Source: Ceriagrion tenellum (Eukaryota > Arthropoda > Insecta > Odonata > Coenagrionidae). Taken from it: a DNA stretch of 64,000 bases. Of this stretch, positions 52,601 to 64,000 are shown one piece after another. The notes beneath the pieces were generated by a model. It searched no databases. It saw nothing but the letters and a program-made list of their open reading frames with translations, and had not been told where the DNA came from. Within the stretch, counting starts at the first letter, position 1. The number at the start of each line of letters is the position of its first letter. A program made the position numbers and the translations under genes. Location: positions 84,116,593-84,180,592 of the forward strand of contig OY720639.1 of assembly GCA_963169105.1 (NCBI GenBank), given 5' to 3'.

Positions 52601-55426
52601 TCCTGAGTTAAGAGTACGCGGTTTTGATGCGTAGAGGAACCATAAGTCGGCCAGGTAGGTTATCAAATTATCACGTGCCGTCCACGGAAAACCTTCTACC
52701 TCAAAGACTTCCTTTTTCATCTTACGTCGCCAATATACTCCGATGACCTTGACCTCCTTAAAGGTAGTTTGAGTGACACATCAGTTCACATAAAAAGTAA
52801 TGAATTAGGCCTCATCATGAAGATAAAGGTTCAATATGGCTTCGCCTTCCAAAGAAATTTTGCTGTGAAAATGAGAAAGTTCGAACGCATAGGTCTCATG
52901 TGATAATTTACGGGGTAAAGTTCGTACGCTTTTGCAAAAAAAAATAAGTACGCCATTCGCTATAATATCTTTAAAAATCACTGGTAAAGCTTTGGTTGCA
53001 GACGCATTTGGTAGTAAAATCACTGAATAAAACAAACGAGACAAGTTAAAGTCTTATGCATGCATGCATGGTTTATTACTAAGATTTTTAGTCATGTTAT
53101 AAAACTAAGTTTTTGCCTCATTTCAAGTGCAACAACCACTTCATGCCTCTCATAGCTGCATCAATTTTCATGAGTTTAAAATATTAACTCCATTACCTAT
53201 GTCTGGAGATAATTCTGGCGAGCCCTTTTCGGGGCTCCTCCTCTATCAGTAGCGATGATCCCCCAGTTTTAGCCTTCCATTGTTCACCAGGACCTTATTC
53301 TTCAAAGACTAGATTAGGTCGAATATCGATTAATCTGTGGATGTGAGCGCCCCAAAAATCTCTACTTTCGAATAGCCCAATCTGAAATTTTCAAGACTGC
53401 GATGAAAAAATTTGGTTTCTGTCACGGTTCGAGAATTCCGAGACCATAACAAATAATTTTTCAGATCTTCACCTTTAGTTGGAGCGAAAATTGGAGGCAG
53501 TCCTTTCCCTAGCTCGCCCCTTCCATCGGAACTTTCGCCTTCTATTTCACGCATCGAGTAGGCGGACTCCAGCGTGCTTGGCAGTACCAACTAACGTTCA
53601 TCTTATTGCCGTCGCCAAACAAACCATCCCCTTACAACCAGGTAAACCTGAGCCACAATCCCAGTATGATACACCCAACCTTGGACGGTAACACTGAATA
53701 GCCCATTTCTATATAGATATATGAATTAGACCCATTAAAGACGTTTTACCAGTTGAAGTGAAGCTCACATTCATTTATAAGCTTCATCGCGACCCGCCTA
53801 TTACGTATATATTTATTATTTTATGTGTATTTCATGCGTACTTATTTGTTGATGCTACATCAACTTCAATCTGCCTGTAGGTTTCCGCAGGTTTTCACAC
53901 TCCCCTTCATGTGTGGGTGTTTTCCTGCAAAGGGTTTTTCTGTCAATAATATCGACTCCTTATTTCCTTACGTTTTTCCCACGAATGTGTATATCTATCT
54001 TCACTCTTATTTCATGCATTTTTCTGAAGAGGGGTTAGATGGAAGAAGGGTCTGCCTAAGTCTCAATCTCGCCCCAAGAAAGATACATCATCATTATAAT
54101 TTCTTTTTCAATCATTTATAAATGATTTAAGAAGAGTTGGAGCAAAAATGGAACCAAAGAAAATATGACCCAAGAAAAGTTTGCAAAAAAGGACGCCATA
54201 ACAATTACATTTGAAATCCATTCAGTTCTTTTATTTGAAGATAAAAGCATAAGAAATACTGATAATACAGGTAGTTCTAATTTAATTCTAAAACTAACAA
54301 CATGTGTGCGGTGGAGCTTATTCACCACTCAATAATTCAAAATATCAAAGCACCAGGTAGGAGTAGAAAAGTAGTTGCTTCTCTTTTGCACTTTCTTTCC
54401 CTTATTAGTGATCAGAATAATCAAAGCCTTCCAAAAACATGTACCTGCTATAATTAGACAAATCCATTCTTCTCACAGAAATTGTAGGTATATGAATTGC
54501 ATTAAATCGACTAGCAGGCATGTGTATTATTTTATAATTAGCCCACAGTTCCCACTAGCAAATCGTTTGCGATAAAACAATAAAAAAGCTAAATAAATCC
54601 ACCCCAACCAAGAAATCTGAGTCAAATTATCATGCATACTCTAAAATAGTTCTAAAAACAGAGCATAAATAGCACATTTTTAATTCCTTTGATTATTTCA
54701 TAGTGCACTTGTGTTTATATAAAATCGTTCTCACCTCCTCCTTTGCGATCCTTGAGGAGTTTGATGTGACATTTTGACAGTCGGAAATCTCGAATCAAAT
54801 CAAAATCTTTTTGGATCGTAGAAGTTGCGACTTTTCCCTTGAGGATTACGATTCAGGATAAACGCTCAAAAGGACTCCCACTTCAGCAACCTGTCAATTC
54901 CATTGATGACATCTTATTCAGTTTCTTCCTTCCTTCTCTCTTTCTTTATTTACATGAAACCGCCCATGAAAAGGCTAAGATCTAATTAATCGAGAATTTT
55001 GCGTCGCAGCCAAACATTTGAAATGCACTGTAAAAAAATACCCTTCGCTATAGGCGGAAAATATAAAAAATATATTAAGTGGAAACAACCACTGTAATTC
55101 GTAGGATATCATTACGAATCATAACATTCCTCTTCATAGGCTAATCTCAGATAAAGTGACTGTTCTAATTTCTCGTCTTTCTCCGTAATCAGACCTCTCC
55201 CAAGAACAATCATTATCATTATCGCCGTGTATGTAGCCATGAACGTTTTCCGATTGTTCATACCTTCTCAATGACTGTGAATATTTTTTGTAATTATTTA
55301 GCATACAATTTTAGACAAAAATTTAAAGCCGACAATGAGCTAGAAAAAAAATGGAAAAACTTAAGCGATAACACAAGGAATGTATAGATGGAATCGTTCT
55401 ATTGAATATGAGATCCTCTCTCAAGC
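52601..55426. other. Unassigned 2.8-kb stretch
   Basis: TTAAAGGTAGTTTGAGTGAC at 52757 looks like a solo MITE-A end but has no matching interior. GCATGCATGCATGG lies at about 53058, and a perfect 18-bp palindrome AATCATTTATAAATGATT at about 54110. Frames of 60-98 codons show no domain. Confidence 0.5.
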
Positions 55427-56007
55427 CTAAGGTTGTTCGTGTTAAATATAATTTCACCTTGAAATCAAGAAATACGGTCTCATTTCAAAGAAAAAAATCT
55501 CATCCTTCCAAAAATACCGAAATATCAGCCCTTTACCACACCACTTTTCAAGATCTTTGACGACAAATGCCAGTACGTATGACACGTACCATTTTACTTG
55601 AAAAATGGTAAGTGTATGTACTCCAGAGAGACCCTATTTACAAATTGAAGAATATCTAGCATCTAGCACCTATATATTGTCAAATAATTGAAAAGTGAAG
55701 TTTGCATGCTTTCTCAACTCGTTTGAAAATAAATCACTTTGTCACCGCAGTAATCTTTTCAAAAACACAAAAATCCTTCCACTGTGATGGAGGTTTAAAC
55801 GTACCACGCGAAAAAACTGAGTCAAGTTTAAGACTTGTGTCGATAATTTTACTTAATTACTTAGAATTTCGGTCATATAAAAGAATATTATTTCTTAATT
55901 AATATTACAATGTTACTTCATGATTCCTACAGCTGCTGAAATGAAAACGTTAAATTCGTAATTGGTCTCCATTATGACTAGGGAACTATCTCGCTCAAAT
56001 ATCTTAA
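55427..56007 (-). mobile_element. MITE-A, full length (about 581 bp)
   Basis: The right edge in reverse reads TTAAGATATTTGAGCGAG then ATAGTTCCCTAG. The left edge begins CTAAGGTTGTTCGTGTTAAA, a diverged terminus. Landmarks in reverse include TCCTTCCA, GTACTCCAGAGAGACCC and CACGCGAAAAAACTGAGTCAAG. The orientation is opposite to the other copies. Confidence 0.8.
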
Positions 56008-56489
56008 GACAATTTAAACCCTTTTAATTCGCTCAAAATTGGACAAGAAACTAGGACGATTTCGGAATTCAAGATATATTAAAGTCCTTTAAACATCGAA
56101 TTTGTAACTTCTATTTTTTTTGGAAAAAGTTCACGTAAGAAACTAGTAAAGATGGCAAGTCATCTACGTTTTTCTGAGAAAATATAAGATTTTTACTGAC
56201 AAATAGAACCTCGTTCAACCGTAAAAGTAGGATTAGTTTTCTTTTCGCAACCCCAAACTGCTATCAATCATATTTGATAAATATATAAGCTTCATTTCAC
56301 CAGGTAAAATGTCTTTGTAGCGTCTTATATGTATACTTATAAAGGCCTTAAATCTTTATAATGCAAAACAACAAAGTGAGAAAATAATATCTACTTCTGG
56401 AGGAAACTGGTAATCTATTAACAAAGTCCATGAAATTTTACAAGTTTTTTGCCTTTTGTGCAATGATGACATTGTGCAAAGTCCAGCCT
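56008..56489. other. Unassigned AT-rich DNA
   Basis: Nothing recognised. Confidence 0.5.
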
Positions 56490-57340
56490 AACTTCATTGA
56501 ACTTCTGCGTACATCAAATGTTTTTGTTTACGACCGCATTCGCGCATATTATCTCAGATAAAACAAAAGGGGAGCCTCGGATTCTTTGGACAGTCAAAAC
56601 CATGTTGATAACTAGTGCATTCTTTGATGTCCGGTGCATTTCGTCCTCGTTACAAATGAGCGAGTACTTTGGCGCCAAACCACTGGAACTTTGCCGGTTC
56701 CGTCCCATTTAACGCCGGGACAACGATCAGTGCGACACTGCACTGAAGAGGTGATTGGATTAGGCCATTCTCACCGTCCACTCCGTATGGTGTGGGCATA
56801 TTCCCCGATGTCATGCGACGAGCGGCGAGGCGCTCTCGTTTGCAAGGCCCATTTGAAATCCACGGTTTCGTGGTGAAGATATTTATTAGGTGTGGTGACT
56901 ATCGAGAGCTCCCGTTTCATGCAAAACTGCTTTGTTCTCGCCCACTGACGCTATCATTGAGAGATAAGCCCTGGGGCTAGCACCAGGACAATAGCGTAGA
57001 GGCAATCGGCAGGATCTATCCCCCGTCAAAGGTACACGGTGCAATCGTCCACCTTGATGCCTTATTGCTGCGGTTCTTGAAACGGCTTATCTGGGCCGCG
57101 AGTTGACTCTTTATTTGATCCTCTATTTCAACCGCACCTGCTCGCCTCTAGTTACCCTCGCGGTGGTATCATCTCACTTGCGTTTCCAATAGAAAGTTGC
57201 ATCGTGTCTCTGACGTGCGACCCCTCGGTGTGCTTTCCATAATTCACGAAACTTATATCTTCGAACAGAAAAAATACAAACGAAATAGCCATTTGCCATT
57301 CACGAAGGTTACATCACACTCAGCGACAGAGAGAAAGGCA
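56490..57340. other. Balanced-composition CpG-retaining block
   Basis: About 850 bp with near-even base composition, no strand skew and many CpGs, sharply different from the AT-rich flanks. Short frames occur but none has a recognisable domain. It contains TGTTTAC (forkhead-like), GATAA and TTTGGCGCCAAA (a perfect 12-bp E2F-like palindrome, about 56669). It is the best candidate in the window for a conserved regulatory element. That function is inferred. Confidence 0.5.
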
Positions 57341-57713
57341 TAGAAGCAGAAAAATATAGTGGCAGCAGTGCGTGTGTTGGAAGGAGTTTAAGTTAAATGG
57401 AGTCCCGTGTGCAATAACGTGCGGGAGGATACCTATCCGATGGTTTACTGAAGTATTTTCCCGCCTTTGACATCTAATTATGAAGGTATATTTGATGCCA
57501 GTTCATGTATATATACCTCTACTTGCGATATCGCCACAGCAGATATTGGCTTGCATTGACACGGGGAAGTATGATCAGGCGCTTTCGCTATATTCTGTTA
57601 AATATACTAGATTGCCGATATGCCTGCGCCCTATCTTCATTATACTCGACATTCCAAGAATTTAACCCGTCTTCCAACACACGAGATTCATTCCAGCAGA
57701 TAATTCCATTTTC
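57341..57713. other. Unassigned DNA
   Basis: Two overlapping frames (57480-57717) of 61-70 codons with no domain. Nothing firm. Confidence 0.45.
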
Positions 57714-58212
57714 TTAAGGGGCCTGAATACCTCGCCCCGGAACGCCCTTAGGTTAGCTCTTGCTTCTACCGCAGCCCAGTACAGATCTTCGCCTTCCCCA
57801 CCATTACCCGCCCCGGACTACTGCGCCACTGATGGCGCAGTTGAAAATGCGATTCTATGGTTCGCGAGAATGATCACTGTGTTTTTATACGTAATTTTCA
57901 ACATTTTGATGATCTGACACAAAATTGAGGGATGCCCACTTACAATAAGCGCAAAGAATTTTATAATTATGCGTCGCACGCGTCATGGCAATCACCTGAT
58001 TTTCGACAAATTCACGTTTTTTCCGCGGTCGAAATAGATATATAAACAACAAACAGCACAACTTTACAACACTTATTGTAAATATCACTCCTTATTCTTG
58101 AGCTCGGTGCAAACGAATTTGCTTTAAGTAACAGGAAATAGCCGTGAAATAAAAGCGCGTAGATATGTATGAATGCGGTTTCTGCCGAGGTATACAGGTG
58201 CAGCGGTCTTAA
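57714..58212 (+). mobile_element. MITE-B, both ends present (499 bp)
   Basis: The left end is TTAAGGGGCCTGAATACCTC (57714). The right end in reverse is TTAAGACCGCTGCACCTGTA then TACCTCGGCAGAAAC (58212). TTAA flanks both. The interior is collinear with 44914 and 50695: TTCTACCGCAGCCC, GATCTTCGCCTTCCCC, GCCACTGATGGCGC and TTCCGCGGTCGAAATAG. No ORF. It serves as the reference copy. Confidence 0.85.
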
Positions 58213-59473
58213 AACATAGCTTCAAATTAGACTACCAGGGTTTCTATGGCCAGGGTTTTAAAAAGCCTTCATGACCTTCTTTAAATGTTTAAACATTAAC
58301 TACATCAATGCTCTACCTCTCCACTGCTTTTAATTAAAAAATAATAATGAGACTCCTGCGTTGGGTTGCGAACAATATCAGCGAATTCTGAGACGGTTTA
58401 GTTTGGGTAGTAAACGCTGTCATGATACACGCCGATGGTCCTTTCCCAGTCTTTCAAGTAAAATGCAGTAACGATGGAATAGTTGTTTACTATGTGCTGT
58501 CCTTTTTTCTCGTTCCTTAGCCGACCTCTTCAACACCAGCCTTCCTCTCCTTATTGTCTCCCTTCGCGCAGGCGTCAAAAATCATGTTTTGCTACCACTA
58601 AATTATGCATACGATGTGGTCCTAATATACAGTTATCCATGGTTGCAATTCATGAAAAAAGCAATAAGTATTTTTGATTGATGGAAAGGTCTTCGATGTC
58701 TCATTAGTCTGCAGGAAAACAGAACTAAGTCTAGAACTAAGATTAATTTCCATATGAACTTCACATGTGCGGCACTTAAAACACTTCACACAAGTTAAAC
58801 GTAATGCATCAAGCTAAGTGAAATAATAAACAAACCTAGTTGAGACGAACTCATTATAAATATGAGAAAAACCTTGATCTCTTTGTTTCTTCAAATGACA
58901 TTACATTATTTTTGCCGTTAATATCACGAAAGACGTTGAATTGGGGAACTTGCCATGAAACCCATATCAACAACTTTCTAGAGATCTATCAATACATTTT
59001 TGCATCCTTAAGGAAGATCCGGACGCTCTTTGCATCCATGGACCAAGATAAAGGAGTTTTACTACAGCGTGTCACTATGGGATAATTCACAACTGTTTTA
59101 AATGGAAGATAAGGGTGTGTGCTGCTTGAAAAAAATTATGTCTTACTACGCAATATATTTCTAATCTTATGCACGTTAAATGTGCGCTAAAGTAATTCAC
59201 GCAATAAAATGCACTTAAGTATATCAGATAAATATGGACAATTTTTCTTGGATATGACGCACGGGGAGTTGTTTACCATACACCTAGGAACAGGTTTAAC
59301 GCTATTATTCTTCTCAGAAAGGTGTTCCCTATTACATCGTCATCTCTTCAATGGAAAGGAAAAATACTGTTTTCCGGCCTAAATTTACGATACTGTTCTT
59401 ATGTCGTACCTCTGTCCATATGAAATGATAATAAGTTAATTAAGGCCATTGTATCATTTTCATTTCACTCGTG
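58213..59473. other. Unassigned DNA
   Basis: No recognised element. Frames at 58483-58677 and 58840-59085 show no domain. Confidence 0.5.
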
Positions 59474-59775
59474 GGGATCGGGTTGGTGTGGTGGCTAGAG
59501 TACTCGCCTACCACACGGGCGGCCATGGTTCAAATCCCTGCAGAGGCGGATGTTTTTCAGAGGAACCCGATCACTACTTGAGTGTCTTGTGGAGGACACT
59601 TCAAGTGGAGTACTCCGTCTGTCGGATGAGACGTTAAGCCGTGGTCCCCTTGGCGCCTTTCGTCAAGAGTAGGCTAATGCCGACGCCGGGTTTCTATCCA
59701 CCCTTCCTCCCTTACCTATCCCCTATGGCGCAAATGACCTTAGCCGTCGGTCGTCTCCCCAAATAACCAATCCAA
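59474..59775 (+). mobile_element. tRNA-Val-like SINE, full length
   Basis: GGGATCGGGTTGGTGTGGTG starts the tRNA head. The A box is at about 59485-59505 and the B box GGTTCAAATCC at about 59528. The anticodon arm CGCCT-ACCACAC-GGGCG can pair. The body carries GTCTGTCGGATGAGACGTTA, GGTCCCCTTGGCGCC, GCCGACGCCGGGTTTC and GACCTTAGCCGTCGG, ending CTCCCCAAATAACCAATCC. It is the cleanest copy in the window. Confidence 0.92.
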
Positions 59776-60129
59776 TCATTTCACTCGTTTGGCGAAGCTT
59801 TCGCCGAATCATGCCATTTTTTAGAGATTGAAAACAATTCTAGAGGTCGAGAGCTTGGTAAGTGAAATGAAAAATATCATTGTGACATATACGTAAGTAG
59901 TTTCATTGGAATGGGATAAAAATCAAGAAAAATAACCACTTTACCTTCCATATTTCATGATGAATATATTTTGATAGCCATCTATTTTAGAATTATGATT
60001 ACACCACTTCAGACGAGCGAAAACCACACGGTGAGATTAAAGCATTAGATAGGGCCATTACAAGGATTATAAATAAAAACATCGTTTATTAATGGCCAAT
60101 AAAGCAGTCCGATCTTTTATGCCACATCC
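59776..60129. other. Unassigned DNA
   Basis: Nothing recognised. Confidence 0.45.
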
Positions 60130-60620
60130 CGTTATGAAGTGAACGCGAGCGAGGGACCAACCGCCATATTCAACGGTTTCCTTCATTGCGGGAATCGTGT
60201 TGAGATGAAATATATCTTTCCCTCCCCCCGCTCAGATGGCTCCATTTGACTCTCCACCCCAATTCCTCCCAGTCGCAACAAACACTGCCCTCTCTCGCCG
60301 CCCGAACGAACCTCTCGCCCCGGATGAAAGAGAAAAAAAATGAGAGATAGGGAGAGGGCGAGGACAAGGCGGATCATCTCTCTTTCTCTCTCTCCAGCAC
60401 GGCGCTCTCGCCGTTTATAACCTTTGACCTTTCTCAAGGTCAGAAGAGAGATAGGATTCGGTCCTCTCAAGCCACGAAAATTCGCCCAAGGGATTAGCCG
60501 TGATAAAGACGAGGAATAGGAGGGGCAAGGGGTGGCACAGCATCCGATGCCTGACGTAGAGTCGCATTGAAGTCGAAGCATTGATAAACTCTTCTCAAGA
60601 CTCCAATCTCAGCGTCAAAT
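60130..60620. other. GC-richer block with CTCT tract
   Basis: Pyrimidine-rich then purine-rich on the plus strand, with CTCTCTTTCTCTCTCTCC at about 60378 and several CpGs. Frames on the minus strand (65 and 132 codons) are compositional. Possibly regulatory. Confidence 0.4.
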
Positions 60621-60989
60621 CACTCTGCGCCATCGAGAGTCGGGAAAATGAGCGATGCGAATTCTGCAAATGGAGCATTCCGCATTCCAGTCATAATCAT
60701 CAAAAACCAGCGATCACCATTGGTAAGATCAGTTTCCAAGCGATCTCCTTTGCACTCCCACCGCTTTGTTCCTTCTTGATTCCTAAATCAACGATCCATG
60801 TATGCATACGTATAGGGGCAGAGAAACATGGTGATATTTTCGCCAAAAGGCCTTTTATTCGTAGATAAGCCCATTTCCTACGACCAAGCTCTGTTCAGGG
60901 TAGTTATGTAGTCTCCAAGTTTAATTATGGACCGGGTTCATACGGTAGCAAATCTTCGTTGCAAATATCAAAACACTTAAAGTGGTCCA
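60621..60989. other. Unassigned DNA
   Basis: A 95-codon frame at 60581-60868 has no recognisable domain; rich in Ser, Ile and His. Not called. Confidence 0.45.
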
Positions 60990-61262
60990 ACCGAGGAAGG
61001 ACATGATGAGGACATTTTAGAGGGATTTGGTTGGGAGCCGCTAGACTCTCGGAGGCTGCGCGCTAGACTTATATTGTTAGAGAAGTTCAGAACTGGTGTG
61101 TTTCAGAGCGACAGAGAGAATATAATTTTGACGCCACGCTACAACTCTAGGACCGACAGAGGCGATAAATTAAGGGAGATACATTGCCGAGCAGACAGGT
61201 ACAAAAATTCGTTCTTTCCACGCAAAATAAGCAATCAAAATAAAACCGAATACCATACAGAA
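60990..61262 (+). mobile_element. CR1-like LINE ORF2 terminal fragment
   Basis: An open stretch from about 61074 reads MLEKFRTGVFQSDRENIILT, PRYNSRTDRGDKLREIHCRA and DRYKNSFFPRKISNQNKTE. F-R-T-G-V-F-Q, then D-R-Y-K-N-S-F-F-P-R is the very C-terminus of the family ORF2. Just upstream, WEPLDSRRLRA-like codons are readable. It is the most intact terminal coding segment of this family here, but the RT is missing. Confidence 0.8.
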
Positions 61263-61319
61263 AAGAAGTAGCACCATAGTGAAAAGAAGAACCAGATGGA
61301 TTTGACTCACTCTGATGCA

Positions 61320-61490
61320 CGAAGAGTTCGTGAAGAACATGGAAGAACAGAGGAATACCCAGAAATAAGTTAAGGGACCAAATAAAGATAAAAGTACATA
61401 GGAAAACCTATCAGAAGGTAAGAAACCTACCATTAGTAAGGGAAGGATGGAGAGCTACTGTAAACCAATCTCAGGTTAGATTCTCTCATA
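61320..61490 (+). mobile_element. Endonuclease/RT-type LINE 3' end
   Basis: GACCAAATAAAGATAAAAGT, ACATAGGAAAACCTATCAGA and AAGGGAAGGATGGAGAGCTA match the last 120 bp of the 46065 copy (DQIKIKVHRK..YQ, then REGWRA). Broken frame. Confidence 0.65.
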
Positions 61491-61549
61491 CATGGCCATT
61501 ATCGGACAATCTATTTCAATTTCAATCATTTCTTACCTAAGCCCTACTA

Positions 61550-61795
61550 ATAGAAAGCCCTCAAGCTTTTCCGGCGTATGGTGATATTGATGGCTGTTCG
61601 CGTTTACCACAGGGTCAAATTCACCATCTCTGCCGACTTTTCGATGTACAGGGCATCCCTCGATAACGACGGACGACTCGCAAATCGAAACGTCGGAAGA
61701 TATGAAGAGTTTGACTCGGTGGAAAACCCAAACAACCTTCATCATCAGCGTAATCCGGGAAAGCCTGAGATTTTTCTAAAACTATTAGGGAATAG
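61550..61795. mobile_element. Near-palindromic element of about 245 bp
   Basis: The left half (61550-61670) and right half (61672-61795) are reverse complements at roughly 65% by eye. Consequently both strands encode similar frames: V-Y-H-R-V-K-F-T-I-S-A-D-F-S on plus and V-F-H-R-V-K-L-F-I-S-S-D-V-S on minus. GAAACGTCGGAAGATATGAA on plus and GCTGATGATGAAGGTTG on minus are of the kind found near Penelope-like elements. No TSD was identified. Confidence 0.6.
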
Positions 61796-61947
61796 GAAAT
61801 AAATGATAGAATGGGGGATGCCCTGGGCATCGAAGCGTCGGTAGAGTTGGAGAGTTGCCCTCGGTGGGGATTCCGACTAAACCAAACCTATTGGTAACCT
61901 TCAGCATCCATGGTAGTTATACCGAGACCTACGACCACGTTCAATTG

Positions 61948-62250
61948 GATTGGATATTTGGAGAGGCGAACGACAGCTAAGGTCATTTGCGCCGTATGGG
62001 ACAAGTAAAGGAGGAAGGGTAAATAGAAACTAGGCGTCGGCATTAACCTGCTCTCAATGAAAGGCGCCAAGGGGACCACGATTTAACGTCTCATCTGACA
62101 GACGGAGCACTCCCTTTGAGGTGCCATCCACAAGATACTCCAGTAGGGATTGGGTTTCCTCTGAAAAACATCCTCCTTTGTAGGGATTTGAACCCTGGCC
62201 ACCCGTATGGTTATTCAGTACTCTAGTCACCACACCAACCAGATCCCCCC
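61948..62250 (-). mobile_element. tRNA-Val-like SINE, full length
   Basis: The minus strand reads GGGGGATCTGGTTGGTGTGG then TGACTAGAGTACTGAATAAC, a B box GGTTCAAATCC, and GTCTGTCAGATGAGACGTTA in the body. It carries more substitutions than the 59474 and 41649 copies, so it is probably older. It ends in GCCTCTCCAAATATCC. Confidence 0.88.
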
Positions 62251-64000
62251 ATATAACGTTCGATAACACACTACCAATAGAACAAGATTTCTATTGTAAG
62301 CTGCAAAAATTGCTACTCCAAACAAGTACCGTTTTTACGGACTGTATGACGCACCTTAATTTTACAGAAATTTTGAAAAAATAACATTTTTACCATTTTT
62401 ATTATTAGAATAGCTGCGCTATTTCGTTCACAAAACTGGAATTTAAATAGGTGAGAATGCAATAAAATTTATGTTTCTTAATTTACATTCTTTCCACTCC
62501 GGCCATTTTTACGCTGTTTACACTTTACAGTGGGGGTTAAATAAATTACATGAAATTAAAAGGGGTTTTATAGGTTTCCATGGCATCGAATATATAACCA
62601 TTCTGAAGACTGTTGGGAATTCTAAATCAAACATTGGACATTTTTATGTTAATTTCGAGTATAAAACGCACCTGAATTTTGGAGGAAATTTTTTTGAGGA
62701 AAAAAGTTCGTCTTTTAGTCCGTAAAATACGGTTTTCACTCCTTGACATGAGCAACATGTTATGTACAAATTTCATTTCAACATTCGGACGCCACAAAAT
62801 TTTATCCATCCATCCATCTTTCGCAAACATTAGGCCTAGATACAAAAAAATCATCCAAAGGCTATTTCATCAACCCTCGCTATTTTTTTTTATTCCGCCC
62901 TTGAACGCCCCCAGTGACTCCTCCTAGTCATTTCTACTTCAATTAATGTCTTCAGAAGCCTGTCACGTCCCAAAAGATGTCCAATAAGTTTGTCACTGTC
63001 ACTTTGCAGAAGTTTCATTTGACAGTTTTACTCTCAAGATCTTTCATAGACTTCCTGATTGGCCAATCTCTCCGTCCATTGCACTACAATGTCTTTGAAG
63101 CTAAGTCACATTGCTTGCAATATTCTCCGTTCTGGAACTATTATTGTGCGAGTATTCATCCATATTGAAGTAGCATATCCAAGTTTTCAATCATCGTATC
63201 ATTGACTATTTTTCCTCTCTTACGTGGCCTGCTACTTGAACTCGGAAGAGAAATCCTTATGCAAGTACCACGTAATTACTGCTATACCACCCAATAATCG
63301 TTCCAATAAATTTATTGTGTGACTTATGGCCGGTTGCAAGAACATTTAGTTATCGAATCACTAGTTATGAGATTCATGAAATTATAAAGTAAAAAAGTAG
63401 CATAAAAGTATTCGGGTTGCAGGAACACATTTACAAGTTACTTATTTACGATTAGTCAACAGCTATGAATATGTGATCTAATCTTTTTCCACCAGATAAA
63501 ATTTATGAGATTTTTAGTCTATGAATAATTTCTTATGTTCATAATAATTAGTCAACAAGAGTGGACAAGTTGGTAATTTCTCCCAAAACAACTATTTTAT
63601 CAAGTAATTAAGTCTCCAAGCGGTTCATTGTGCATTCGTCACTTTGGCTATTTATGGAACTCGCAACTCCATGCAAAAGTTACGAAACCAATAAATTGAT
63701 CGAATGTTTATGCAATACTTATTGAATGTTTGCCATGGCTTATGGCATAAGTATATAGAATACATGCGTGTCATTCCTGCAACTGGCCATCAAACAAAGA
63801 ATAACTTTTATAAAGGAACTTGGTCTCTCTCTATGTAGCGAATCAGAGAAAATAAGATACGAACTTACACAGGTAAAGAAATGTAAAATGAGGATATGTA
63901 CACAAGTGTGTGGTAGAAAAACTAAATAATTTCATCGACCGTGAATAGATTGACTTTTAATTCCAATCATATAGAGCTGAGGAAAACATTATACAGAATC
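62251..64000. other. Unassigned 1.7-kb stretch
   Basis: Weak inverted similarity between about 62320-62370 (CCGTTTTTACGGACTGTATG) and 62690-62740 (reverse of CCGTATTTTACGGACTAAAA) hints at an old foldback element. Otherwise nothing is recognised in the AT-rich remainder. Confidence 0.45.

Noticed and set aside
53046..53075. ATGCATGCATGCATGG repeat as a regulatory palindrome
   Set aside because: Short simple repeat, expected by chance in AT-rich DNA of this length.
60183..60581. 132-codon minus-strand frame
   Set aside because: Composition-driven in a skewed block, with Arg/Glu/Ser-rich low-complexity segments.
61578..61802. 74-codon plus frame and the 70-codon minus frame (61533-61745) with similar peptides
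   Set aside because: The similarity results from the palindrome, not from a gene.

Overview
The window reads as AT-rich, intron-scale or intergenic DNA from an animal nuclear genome, most likely an arthropod and probably an insect. The reasons are the density of degraded retrotransposons and small inverted-repeat elements, tRNA-derived SINEs, a eukaryotic initiator tRNA with a Pol III terminator, a Helitron start typical of insects, and the absence of any long open frame. I cannot name the species. I found no convincing protein-coding exon of a host gene. The only gene I would defend as a host gene is a tRNA-iMet on the minus strand at 33263-33334, and it has one T-stem mismatch.

Layout. 1-10 kb: a 36-bp duplication, a hairpin element (3816-4213), a 1.16-kb near-palindrome (6479-7641) and the 3' end of a LINE with a 122-bp tandem array (9241-9960). 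10-20 kb: CR1-like LINE 3' fragments, a second LINE type, a tRNA-Val-like SINE and a 228-bp TTAA-bounded MITE (13871-14098). 20-27.5 kb: the densest cluster, with two TTAA-bounded MITE families (A and B), a Tc1/mariner-type MITE, a tRNA-Thr-like SINE that has become the loop of a hairpin, a Penelope-like C-terminal remnant, two foldback elements and a Helitron 5' fragment. 28-34 kb: LINE fragments, a hairpin whose two arms carry decayed hammerhead-ribozyme-like motifs (31648-31937), a LINE ORF still open for 152 codons (32344-32802), and the tRNA next to another LINE fragment. 35-46 kb: more MITE-A and MITE-B, a second Helitron fragment, and a SINE inserted inside a LINE ORF (41340-42075). 46-64 kb: LINE fragments, a third hammerhead-like copy (about 49801-49900), further MITE-A and MITE-B copies, two full-length SINEs, a 245-bp palindrome and a final 1.7 kb with nothing recognisable.

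Between the transposons lie GC-richer or purine/pyrimidine-skewed blocks of 250-850 bp (for example 14575-15080, 27700-28040, 45560-45920, 49240-49720, 56490-57340, 60130-60620). Several contain GAGA tracts or keep many CpG dinucleotides. They may be regulatory DNA, but this is inference.

The recurring theme is inverted-repeat DNA: at least seven separate foldback structures, three TTAA-bounded MITE families, and several hairpins whose loop or arm carries a CTGANGA...GAAAC motif resembling hammerhead ribozymes known from Penelope-like elements. The copies seen have changes in core positions or poor stem II or stem III pairing, so activity is doubtful. Coordinates of element ends are read by eye, so expect errors of a few to about 20 bases, more where ends are degraded.
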